Below, in pieces: positions 10,411-19,739 of a stretch of DNA of 64,000 nucleotides. The notes below the pieces were generated by a model. That model was given only the letters and a program-made list of their open reading frames with translations, had not been told where the DNA came from and did no database searches. Numbering within the stretch: the stretch's first letter is position 1; each line of letters starts with the position of its first letter. Made by a program: the position numbers and the translations under genes. Origin of the DNA: CAWEBF01 sp963807235 (lineage in GTDB: Bacteria; Acidobacteriota; Vicinamibacteria; Vicinamibacterales; UBA2999); assembly GCA_963807235.1 (NCBI GenBank), contig CAWEBF010000015.1:1-64000 (forward strand). Reading direction: 5' to 3'.

Positions 10411-12191
10411 ATGAGAAGCACGGTATTCACCCTGCGTCCTGATGCTCAATGTGTGCGGCGACGCAGGCAGCGGCTCAGACCACGCCCCGATTCAGCACCG
10501 TGCTCTGGGCCGCCTGCGAAGGCGCCGCGGCGGCGGCGTCCACCGACGACCGGCCGATCAGCCTCCACGAGGTCGCAGTCCGCGCCCGGCCGGCGCTCTG
10601 GTTCTCGCGCGATGAGCCGCTGATCGATCTCGACGGACCACTCCCCCGCGAATGGCCGCGGCGGCAGGCGCGCGACGCGACGCCGGAGGACCTCGTTTAC
10701 TACCGCATTACCAAGATCAAATCGGCGTCGAGCGACGGCGACCTGGCGCGCGCGTTCCAGGAGCGCATGACCCCGGCCCTGCGCCCGTACATGACGACGG
10801 AGCGGGCCAACCCGGAGGCGATCGCCGACGTTCCGCTCGACGTATCGCTGCTTCGCGAGATGAAAGAGGTCGTGATTCGCTACCTCTTCTACTATCCCAA
10901 CGAGCTCGGCGCGCACAGTCATGTGCACGATCTCGAGAGCGTCGAGCTGCGGATCGTCGTTTGAAGCCGCCGACGAGCGCGGCGATCCTCGCGCGACGAA
11001 CCCGTCGTGCCGGCAAATCCGCGTCGCGACGTTCTACGGCGCGGCGCACGGCCTCGGGCTGTACACCAACATGCTCGATCTCGACGTCGTGCTGCGGGAC
11101 CGGCTCGACGAAGCGACGCAGCTGTTCGAAGCCACGAGCCGGCAGGACGCCGGTGGCGCCGCGGACCGGGCGGCGCTGCCCGCCGTGCCGGGTGTGGCGG
11201 CCGACCTCGCCGCTGACATCGTCGGAGAAACTGAGCCGATCGGATCCGTTCTGGCCGCTCATCGTGCTCGTCGAGGAAGGCAAGCACGCCAGCGCGCCCG
11301 ATCGCAACGGCGACGGCGTGTTCACGCCGAACTACGACGTCAATCGTTTTGCGGCCGATGCGTGGGGCGCGCGGGACACCATGCGATCGCGCCAGCTGTC
11401 GCCGGTGTTCCGCTCCGACACGTTCAAGAAACGCGTGCCGGAGATCACCGTCGATGACGCCGGCACGCTGCGCCATGCGCAGACGCAGGATCCCTGGGCC
11501 GCCGCAGGCATTCAGCCGCTACGTGCGCTACGACTATCGCCTGCGACGGGCCACCGAGGACCGCGAGATCTGCGGCGACCCGCTGCGCGACGTGCGCGAC
11601 TCGCAACGCCTCGATGAAGCAGTATGCGACCGACGCTGACGCGCCTGCTCGGGCAGGGGCATCCCGATCGGCTGCTGGCGGGAAAGGCGTTCTGCGACGA
11701 TGTCGACCGTGCACGGCCGCGTCAACGCCGTCGACGTGATGGGGCGGCTGGGCTTCGGCGGCGCCTACAACGGGTTCACGCACTGGTGGGAGCGGATCAG
11801 CGCGTCGGCGCGGTTTGACGGCGGCACGGGGTGGGCGGCGACCGTGCCGTTCGGTCTTCAGGTTCCCGGACTCGGCGGCTGGGTGGTCGGGCGATTGAGC
11901 GGGCCGTGGCCGGGAGCGACCGCGCGCAAGAGCGTCGACGTGGCGTACATGCCGTCGGCGTCGCGCTTCGCCGACTGGTACGTGGCCGTCGGTCTCGACT
12001 ACGGGCGCTACGAGTCGACATCGGGAGTCGAGGACGGGCAACGCTTCGCGGTCGAGACCGGCGTCAAGTTCAGGTTTCCGCTCCCCGACTGGGGCACGTT
12101 CCTCGGCGGGCGCATCGGCATTCGCGCCAACGGCCGGTCGTCGCTCGAGACGCCGCGGCTGGTGTTCGAAGTCGGCGCCGGGATCTGGTGA
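10411..12191 (+). CDS. secreted Vps62-like protein with C-terminal beta-barrel (frameshifted)
   Basis: Starting at 10411 (MRSTVFTL) and passing through several frame changes (near 10445, 10965, 11215, 11500 and 11640-11700), one protein of about 590 residues can be followed. A signal region ends in CAATQAAAQ. The next part has ALWFSRDEPL, YLFYYPNELGAHSHVHDLESVELR and VLVEEGKHASAPDRNGDG. The pattern of YYP, a His/Asp-Glu stretch and a later KHAS resembles Vps62-type domains; this assignment is by eye only. The last 150 residues alternate like a barrel (GLDYGRYESTSGVEDGQRFA) and end in EVGAGIW. Its stop (12189-12191) overlaps the GTG start of the caspase gene by three bases, suggesting translational coupling. 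Confidence 0.55.
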
Positions 12192-14372
12192 CGTGCGCCG
12201 TAGCCAGCTTGGTTCGTCGCACGCGATCGGGCTGGTTCGCCGTGGCGGCAATCGCGTGCAGTGCGTCTCGGATGCCCGCGCAGGTGCGCCAAGCGCCGGG
12301 CCCGGGGGCCGTCGTCTCGCGCTGCTCGTCGGGCGTGACCGAGTTCATTGCGCCGGCGATGAAGAAGCACAACCTGCAAGGGCCGGCGAACGACGTCGGC
12401 GCTGTTTCGGAGCGCGTGCTCGACAGCGAGCCTTCGGTTTCCCGCCAGCGCCATCGTCTCGCTGGCTGGCCTGCCCGACGACGAGCCGAGCGGCCCACAC
12501 GCGCGAACATCGAGCGCGAGTTCCGCAGGCTGCGCGACTCGGTCCGGTCCGGGCGACCAGGTCGTCATCCTGCTGGCGGGCCACGGCAGCCAGCAGCCAG
12601 CCGATCCGGACCCGATCGACGAGGAGCCGGACGGCCTCGACGAGATCTTTCTTCCGGCCGACGCGCCGGCTGGGATGCGTCGAGGGGCGCCGTCAGAACG
12701 CGATCGTCGACGATGACATCCGGCAATGGGTCGGCGACAATCGAAACAAGGGCGCCGTCGTCTGGATCATCGTGGATGCCTGCCATTCGGGGACGATGAC
12801 CCGCGCCGGTCGATCGTCCATCGCGCGAGATCGCGGGATCCCCGTCGAGACACTGATTCCCGCGGCAGGCGTTGGCGGCAGCGCGCGGAGCAGCGTGCCC
12901 GCGTCAGCCCTCGATCCTCGCGCACCGCCGCGGGCGTTCGACTTCTCGAACGCTGCCGCGACATCGCAGCGCTATACGCCGCCGACGCGATCGAAGGAAC
13001 GCCGGAGTTGCCGATGCCGGACCGCAACGGGCCGGTGCACGGGCTCGTTCACCTACACGCTGGCGCGCGTACTGACGGAGCACACGCAGCCGATGACGTA
13101 TCGCGATCTCGTGCAGCGCGTCATCGACCAGTACAGCGCCGACGGATTCGGCCCGACGCCGGCCTTCGAAGGGCGGGCGTCGATCGCGAGGTGCTCGGCA
13201 AGCGAGCGGCCCGCGAATCGCCCGCCTTCGTCATCGACGCGCGACGCAGCACCGGCACGTGGAGCCTTGCGGGCCGGAAGCATCCACGGCCTGACGCAAG
13301 GCTCGATCCTCGAGGTACTTCCGCCACCGGGCTCCGTGTCCGCCGACGATGCCGCTCGGTCATCTTCGCGTCATCGAAGTGCATCCGACAACCGCCGTGG
13401 CGAGGGCGATTCGGCACGAAGGGATGCCGGCTCCCAACCGGAGCGCGCGTAGCCGCAGGAAGCCGTGCGCGCGTGAAGCATCACGAGTTCGACGCGTTCC
13501 GCCTGCGCGTGGCACTGGAGATCGCGTCGCCTCGCCGCAGGCTGGCGGCTGTCGAACGGGCGCTGAACTCGCTCGAGGCCCTTTCGCAGGGTCTCGCTGC
13601 GCGCGCGGGCTCGGCCGATGCCGATTGGGTCGTTCGAGTCGAGGCGAATCGCGTGATCCTGGCGCCGGCGGACCGCCGGGCAGACGTCGACACGCCGACC
13701 GCTGTGGCTTCGGGCCCACACGCGAAGCGCTTCGACGTCGGTGCGCTGGACGACAAAGAGCTGGCTTCCTCGCTTGCCGATCGTCTCAGGCGGCTCGCGC
13801 GCGCAGCGAATCTCGCGCGATTGTCGTCCTACGTCGATCCGGAGGCCGCTCTCCAGGTTCAAGTACTCAGGGTACGACACCGGCGCCGCGACCGCGAAGC
13901 CGCTTCTCGCGGCCGGAGGCGCGCCAGTTGTCAGGGCTGGCGAACGTCTGCAGTTCGTCGTGAGAAACACCGGCACCGTGCCGCTTGATGTCACGATGCT
14001 CTACGTCGACGCGAATGCCGGAATCTGGCCTCTGTTTCCCGATCACGGACAGGGAGCTGGACAACCGAATCGATCCGGGTCGCGATCGGACCCTCGAGCC
14101 TGTTGATATCACCGCTGATCCGCTTGGCTGGGAGTCCGTCATCGCGATCGGTGTCGAATCGACGCTGCGGCACGAGAACTTCCGGCTGCTGGCACAGGAA
14201 TCGCTGCCCGATGCACGCGGGCCTTCCGCGAGGCCGCCGTCTGCGGTCCGGACGTTGCTGGAGTCCGCCTTATGGGACTCGATCAGCGCCAGTGCGTGGC
14301 GCGGACGATCGGGGGCGATTCGCGATTGCACAGACGTGGTTTCGCGTCGACCTCCAGGAGATCGTGCGCTGA
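12188..14372 (+). CDS. secreted caspase-like (C14) peptidase with DUF4384-like C-terminus (frameshifted)
   Basis: The GTG start at 12188 overlaps the previous stop and gives a signal peptide (VTCAVASLVRRTRSGWFAVAAI). The caspase fold can be read across frames: LALLVG, then HNLQGPANDV, the catalytic His in LLAGHGSQQ (codon 12582-12584), DDDIRQWV, and the catalytic Cys in IIVDACHSGT (codon 12781-12783). After a linker, FTYTLARVLTEHTQPMTYRD and FGPTPAFEG match the end of metacaspase-like domains. The C-terminal part (LQFVVRNTGTVPLDVTMLYV, then ITADPLGWESVIAIGVES) resembles the DUF4384 domain that often follows bacterial caspases. More than eight frame changes are needed. The key residues survive, so the gene was probably intact in the cell. 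Cleavage targets cannot be inferred. Confidence 0.75.
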
Positions 14373-14386
14373 TTCCGCCTCGTCGC

Positions 14387-15848
14387 ATGCCCACGCATGG
14401 CACTCCCGGAGAATCACGTTTCGCTGCTGGCGCACGCCTCCTGCGGCTCCTGCCGCTCGCCCTGCTTCTGACGACCCCGGTTGCGGACGCACAGACGCGC
14501 GAGTATCTCGATGCACGCGCCGTATCGCGGGTTCGCGTCCGATGGGATCCCGGGCTTGCCGGGCTCGTGGCAACGGCCAGCGGCGACGATCAATTCAAGG
14601 CCCTGTCTGTCTCGCCGCCGTTTCTGACACAGGACGCCCTGGCGGTGACGTATCCTCGACTGAATCCGCTGCGCGTCGAAGTGACAGCCGCCCCAAGGGA
14701 CGCGGCTGGCGTTTCGGGCTCGGTGATGACGCGACTCCGTGCGCTTCTGGCATTGTCTGCGGTCATGGTGCCGCTGGCCCGTGAAGCCGCCAGCCCGGCG
14801 ACAGGTGCGTCGGGTGCTTCGGAGGACTCCTGCGGCGCGCCCCTGACGGCGCGCGCCGATGCCGCAGCCTTGACATCCAGGCTGTGGGTGACTCAAAGCT
14901 CGGAGACGCTCGCCGCGCGAGTGTCCTCGTGGCGGCGGTCAGTCGACGATGCGTTCGGCGCGGGACTAGATGGCCCGGTGGCGATATCGGCCGCGGTGGC
15001 GCTCATCGATCAGTTCGTGACGCAGCTCGACACCCACCTCGTCGAGAGCGACCACATCCTGGCGAGGATCGCCGCTGAAACGGCAAGGACGACGTCCGCG
15101 CAGCCATGCGAGACGTCTGCTCGCGCGGTATACCTGGTCATAGACCTCGCGAACCCACGCGCGCGGATGGCCGCTCTGACGGGTGTTCGGGCCGCCGCGA
15201 GATTGTTGCGGGACTCACTGCTGCGTGGCTATGGGGCGACCGAGAAATGGCATGACGGAGACTATCGCCTCGCGGACATCCGGCCGACGCGCGAGTCTTC
15301 ATCGAGAGTCACCATTCGCGTCACGCAGCTCCAGTTCGATGTCGACGAATCGACCGGCGCTCTTGTGGGGATGGAGGAAGCGACTGGCTCTGAGACTCTG
15401 ATCGCTCAGCGTTTTTCCAGATTCGGGAGAGAGTTCGCCGTCGCGAGCGTGATCAGTTCAGTCACTCGCCCGGGCTATGGCACGACAACAAACGAAGATG
15501 GCGCAACCGTCGTGGGTCGGCTCCCACGACCGGCCGTGTCCGATGGGGCCCGCTTTTCTCGCGAGCTTCGTCTGCCGATGCCGGACCGGACCCTTGCTGG
15601 CTCCGATGCTCCAGGCTGGTATCGCCACCTCCAACGATGCCCCCGGACTTCTAGGTGGCGGCGGCATCCGCCGATCGGACTGCCAAAAGGCGACGTGGCG
15701 ATCGGAGGGGGCGGGATAATCGCGTGGGTCAAGGACTTACGGACGCTGCACGTAGGCGATCGCGTTGGAGGCACAAGCGACATCGAGGCTGATTTGCGAG
15801 TACGCCAGTCGTTACGGGTGGTACGTCGCGTTGCAGTATAAGTTCTGA
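14387..15848 (+). CDS. secreted protein with barrel-like C-terminus, caspase operon member (frameshifted)
   Basis: ATG at 14387, 14 bases after the caspase stop, gives a signal peptide (LLRLLPLALLLTTPVADAQ) and then TREYLDARAVSRVRVRWD. About 360 residues are readable without interruption; I recognise no family. Near 15480-15800 the frame changes at least twice, through IATSNDAPGLLGGGGIR and VAIGGGGIIAWVKDLR. The last frame gives EYASRYGWYVALQYKF with the stop at 15846-15848, a C-terminal Phe typical of outer-membrane barrels. Without these changes the open frame would end at 15841 with an arginine-rich tail, which looks wrong. The stop overlaps the next ATG by one base. Confidence 0.6.
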
Positions 15849-16246
15849 TGCGCAATCTGATGATCGGCCTGGCGTTCGGTGTCTGTCTGGGAGCGGTGTC
15901 GGCCAGGCTCGTCGCGCAGCGCGGCGCCACCAGCTATCCCGATGCGGTAGCGGCCGACCCACGGCACTACAGGGTGGCGTTCGAGAACGACGTCGCCCGG
16001 TTCATCTGGGCGAGCTACGGTCCGGGCGAGAAGTCGGTGATGCACCGGCACCTGCCGGGCTGCACGATCTTTCTGACCGATCAGACGATGAACTTCACTC
16101 TTCCAGACGGCTCCACCGCACCAGCATCGGTCGACGCCGGGGCGCTCGGCTGCGGCGACGGAAACGTGCATCAGCCCGAAAACGCCGAGGGGCAGGCGGA
16201 ATTCATCATCGTGGAGTTCAAGGACCGGGCGACTTTCCGCAAGTAG
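15848..16246 (+). CDS. small exported cupin-like protein
   Basis: 132 residues. MRNLMIGLAFGVCLGAVSARLVAQ is a signal peptide. The rest has the cupin pattern: ENDVARFIWASYGPGEKSVMHRHLPG with the His pair, then FTLPDGS and GCGDGNVHQPEN, ending EFIIVEFKDRATFRK. Cupins are small metal-binding beta-barrels; the His residues seen here could hold a metal. Substrate unknown. Its ATG overlaps the stop of the previous gene (TGATG), so it is probably the last gene of the rightward operon that begins at 10411. Confidence 0.75.
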   Translation: MRNLMIGLAFGVCLGAVSARLVAQRGATSYPDAVAADPRHYRVAFENDVARFIWASYGPGEKSVMHRHLPGCTIFLTDQTMNFTLPDGSTAPASVDAGALGCGDGNVHQPENAEGQAEFIIVEFKDRATFRK

Positions 16247-16251
16247 CTCGA

Positions 16252-16893
16252 TTACTTCAGCGGCGTGATACGAAGGTTGGCGAAGTCTCCGTCGCTGCCG
16301 TTTCCCACCCACAGGCCCACCATGCCTCGATCGTGTGCCCCGAGCTTTCGCACTTCGAGCGTGGGCGATGCGGCCGATCCGACATGAATCTGAATCGTCC
16401 GGCCTTTGACGACGACACGGAGCGGCACCCAGGCAGTCGCATCGACGGACGGGTCAACCGGGTTCTCGAACTCTTCCGGAAAGTCCTGCCGCAGTCTGGG
16501 CCAATCGTAATCGGGCACGGCGATGTATTGCACCGCGTGCATGTGCCTGACGGGATCGGTCGCCCGAAAGTTGAATGGCCTCAGGTATACGGCGTCGTAG
16601 GTGTTGTCGTCGCGTCGATGGAACGCGACGCCGACGAAGCTTTGCTGGAATACGTCTTTGCCGCGTACCTCCAGCTCAATCGTGCCTTCGGCGAATTCGC
16701 TGCCTTCAATCCACGCGATGCCGTTGCCCTCGCGCTGTGACAGGTGAACACCGCGGGTTCCCTGAATGGCCGTGACATCGCGATTCACGACCTGCACCTT
16801 TCGGGCGGCCAATCGCTCCGACAGGTCAATCCGCACTGCCCCCGCCTGCGGTGCCTGCGCCACGCCAATGGCCGGCAACACGGTAAACATCAA
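16252..16893 (-). CDS. secreted concanavalin-like (DUF1080/LamG-type) protein
   Basis: 213 residues. The N-terminus is a short signal (MMFTVLPAIGVAQAPQAG) from a TTG or the ATG right after it; no better upstream start is in frame. The body has the jelly-roll pattern of 3-keto-disaccharide hydrolase or LamG-like domains: FAEGTIELEVRGKDV, QSFVGVAFHRRDDNTYDAVYLRPFNF, then WVPLRVVVKGRTIQIHVG and MVGLWVGNGSDGDFANLRI. Such domains bind or cleave sugars; no catalytic residues can be named here. It is convergent with the cupin-like gene, and its upstream side faces the end of the orphan permease. Confidence 0.75.
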   Translation of the reverse strand: MMFTVLPAIGVAQAPQAGAVRIDLSERLAARKVQVVNRDVTAIQGTRGVHLSQREGNGIAWIEGSEFAEGTIELEVRGKDVFQQSFVGVAFHRRDDNTYDAVYLRPFNFRATDPVRHMHAVQYIAVPDYDWPRLRQDFPEEFENPVDPSVDATAWVPLRVVVKGRTIQIHVGSAASPTLEVRKLGAHDRGMVGLWVGNGSDGDFANLRITPLK

Positions 16894-16953
16894 CAGCAGG
16901 GCCAGGCCGTCGCGCTGTACACCCCATCGATCGATGCATGCGTGTCCTCATCC

Positions 16954-19482
16954 CTAACCAGCTCGCAGCGTCTCGACTGGGTTGATTCGTGCGGCGCGTC
17001 GCGCGGGAAGCCAGCATGCGAGCAGGGCCACAGCCAACAGAATGAGCGTGGTGGACGCGAAGACTGCTGGGTCGCGCGGGCTCACGTCATAGAGGAGCGA
17101 CTCGACCAGCCGGCTGCCGGCGAGCGCAGCACCGAAGCCGACGACGATGCCGGCGAGCGCGACGGTGCCACCCTGCCGGAGGATCAAGCGCGCCACGCTC
17201 CGTGGCTGCGCGCCGAGCGCGATACGCACGCCAATCTCGCCGGCGCGCTGACTCACGATGTAGGAGATGACGCCGTAGATGCCGATCAGGCCGAGCAGCA
17301 GCGCGACGCCGGCGGCGATGCTTATCAGCACCATCGTGAACGCCATCTGCGCCGAGGCTCGATCGACCAGTTCCTCCAGCGTGCTGACCTGCGAGATCGC
17401 CAGCGTGGAGTCCACGTCGTTGATGGCTCCGCGCACGGCCGGCAGTAGTCCCGTCGGCGACGTGGCCGACCGGATGATGTAGGTCATCGCGGCGACGGAG
17501 GGGCCGAGCATCGCAATCGACGGGATGTCCGGCCCGCCCGCGATGGACATCGGCATGTACACCGCCGGCACGGGATTGCGCTCCGCGAGCGCCATGAACG
17601 GGGTGTTCGACACGATGCCGACAATCGTCAGCCACGGCGGCGCGCCGCCGTCTCGCGCTGAACTCCCTGCGCCCCCCGGACGAGGCGTCGGGCGTGGCGG
17701 TGCGTTCGACCGGATGCGCTGGCCGATCGGATCTCCCGCGGGAAACACCGTGTCCGCGAATGCCTTGCTGACGACGACATTGGCCCGGCTCTGCTCGACA
17801 TCGTTCCGGTCAACGGCGCGACCGCGCAGCAATCGCAGACCCAGCGCCCGAACGTGTCCAGCGGACACCGCGCAGAGTCTGGCGAGCGGGACCGGCCTGT
17901 CGTCGGCGATGTCGCGGCCTTCCACCAGGATCCCGTTGCCGAAACACGCGTCGGCCAGCGGGAGCCCCGTCGAGGCCGAGACGGCGGTGACACCAGGAAT
18001 GGCGGCGAGCCGATCGAGGATCGCGGAGTGCCCGGCCACCGCCGCGGCTCTGCTCGGGTAGGCGCGCTCGGGTAGCCCGATGCGAAGCGTGAGCGCCGAC
18101 CTGGCAATGAAGCCGGGATCGAACGCGCGCAGGTTCTGAAAGCTGCGGACCATCAGAGCCGAGGCGACCAGAAGCACGAGCGCCATCGCAACCTGGCCTC
18201 CCATCAGCAACTGGCGGGTGCGGTGGCGGCCACGGCTGGCCGTGTTCCCACGTCCCACTTCGTTCAGCGAGCCAGTCAGCGCGGCGCCGCGCAACAACGG
18301 AATCGACCCGAACGCCAGCGCCGCCAGCAGGCTCAGCGCGAACGTGAAGAGGATCGCCACGGTGTCGAGGCGGATCTCCTCCAGCCGCGGCAAGGTGGCC
18401 GGTCCCCATCGGACCAGCAGACCCACCGCACCGAATGCGAGGAACAGGCCGATGACGCCGCCGGCGATCGACAGCAGGATGCTCTCGGTGAGAAAGAAAC
18501 GCGCGATGCCGCCGCCGCTTGCGCCGAGCGCGCGCCGTACGGCAACCTCGCGCTGACGCGCCTCCGAACGCACCAGGAACAGGTTCGCGACGTTGGCACA
18601 GGCCACCAGCAGTACCAATCCGACGGCGGCGAGCAGGATCCAGAGTCCGCGTGAAATGTCGCCGATCATCGCTTCCTTCACGGTGATCGCCGTCGACTTC
18701 AGAGCGTCGTCGCCGGCCACGTTTCCCAGGACGCCCCGGTCTCCCGGATACACCTGGGGCAAGTCGGCAATCAGCGTGTTCAGCTCGGTGCGCGCGTCGG
18801 CGACCGTCGCCCCGCCGCGCAACCGTCCCACGCCGATGTATCCGTAGGGAAGGCCGTAGCCGGTCGCGCGCGAGATCACAGCGGGGAGCCACGCGTCCGT
18901 ACCCGGCTCGGGAATCGCAAACGACGCCGGCATGATGCCGACGACCGTCGCAGGCACGCCGTCCAGCGTCACGGATGTGCCGAGCACCGCGGCGTCGCCG
19001 CCGAATCGGCGCATCCAGAGCCCGTGCGAGAGGACCGTGACCAGCGGAACGCCTGGCGTCCCCTCCTCTGCCGTGAACCAGCGACCCCGCGCCGGCGGCA
19101 CACGCAGCACCGAGGCCAACGTGGGTGTCGTCCGCGCCACCTGAATACGCTCCGGTTCGCCTCGGCCACCCAACGTCGATTCGCCCGCGCGGTAGATGGC
19201 CAGGCCATCGAGCGTGCGCGCCCGCTGGTACTGGTAATAGAGGCCCGACGTCATGCCGATGCCCGACAGAATATTGATACGCGCCATGCCGTGATCCAGC
19301 CGGACCAACCGGTCGGACTCTGGATACGGCAGCGGATTCAACACCACGCGCTGCACGACGGCGAAGATGGCCGCGTTGGCCCCGATGGCGAGCGCGAGTG
19401 TCAGCGCGGCGGCAAGCGTGAACACCGGGGCGCGCACCAGTCTGCGGGCTGCCTGCCAGATCTCGCTTCCGATGCCTGCCAT
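16954..19482 (-). CDS. MacB-like orphan ABC permease (ADOP family)
   Basis: 842 residues. The start at 19482 is fixed by a strong ribosome-binding site (GGAGGTGAGCAG before the ATG); the open frame extends about 65 implausible residues further. The layout is one MacB core plus two FtsX permease halves: first helix LAAALTLALAIGANAAIFAVV, a large periplasmic domain, three helices around GLWILLAAVGLVLLVACANVANLFLVR, a second periplasmic domain, and a final three-helix set with GIYGVISYIVSQRAGEIGVRIALG. It ends in AARINPVETLRAG. There is no ATPase domain and none next door, which defines the acidobacterial duplicated orphan permeases. Unlike the second copy at 22355, it lacks the soluble N-terminal prefix domain. 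The exported substrate is unknown. Confidence 0.9.
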   Translation of the reverse strand: MAGIGSEIWQAARRLVRAPVFTLAAALTLALAIGANAAIFAVVQRVVLNPLPYPESDRLVRLDHGMARINILSGIGMTSGLYYQYQRARTLDGLAIYRAGESTLGGRGEPERIQVARTTPTLASVLRVPPARGRWFTAEEGTPGVPLVTVLSHGLWMRRFGGDAAVLGTSVTLDGVPATVVGIMPASFAIPEPGTDAWLPAVISRATGYGLPYGYIGVGRLRGGATVADARTELNTLIADLPQVYPGDRGVLGNVAGDDALKSTAITVKEAMIGDISRGLWILLAAVGLVLLVACANVANLFLVRSEARQREVAVRRALGASGGGIARFFLTESILLSIAGGVIGLFLAFGAVGLLVRWGPATLPRLEEIRLDTVAILFTFALSLLAALAFGSIPLLRGAALTGSLNEVGRGNTASRGRHRTRQLLMGGQVAMALVLLVASALMVRSFQNLRAFDPGFIARSALTLRIGLPERAYPSRAAAVAGHSAILDRLAAIPGVTAVSASTGLPLADACFGNGILVEGRDIADDRPVPLARLCAVSAGHVRALGLRLLRGRAVDRNDVEQSRANVVVSKAFADTVFPAGDPIGQRIRSNAPPRPTPRPGGAGSSARDGGAPPWLTIVGIVSNTPFMALAERNPVPAVYMPMSIAGGPDIPSIAMLGPSVAAMTYIIRSATSPTGLLPAVRGAINDVDSTLAISQVSTLEELVDRASAQMAFTMVLISIAAGVALLLGLIGIYGVISYIVSQRAGEIGVRIALGAQPRSVARLILRQGGTVALAGIVVGFGAALAGSRLVESLLYDVSPRDPAVFASTTLILLAVALLACWLPARRAARINPVETLRAG

Positions 19483-19739
19483 CTGCTCACCTCCGCCGCG
19501 TGGCGCCCCTGCTCGTTGGGCGCCGAGAGAGGCTTCAAGCGCCGCGCCAGGACGCCGGATCGATGAAGTCCTTCGCTGCCAATAGGTTACCCTCATCGCT
19601 GGCGGAGCTGGTCTGGCCGGTTGTTCGTAGTCGGGATCGAACATGGTCGAATACGGGACGGTGGCGGCCGTGCTCACCTGTACGTGGTAGAGTCCGACCG
19701 TCTAAGCGAGAACTGGCGCAGCTCTTGAGGATCAGCCAG

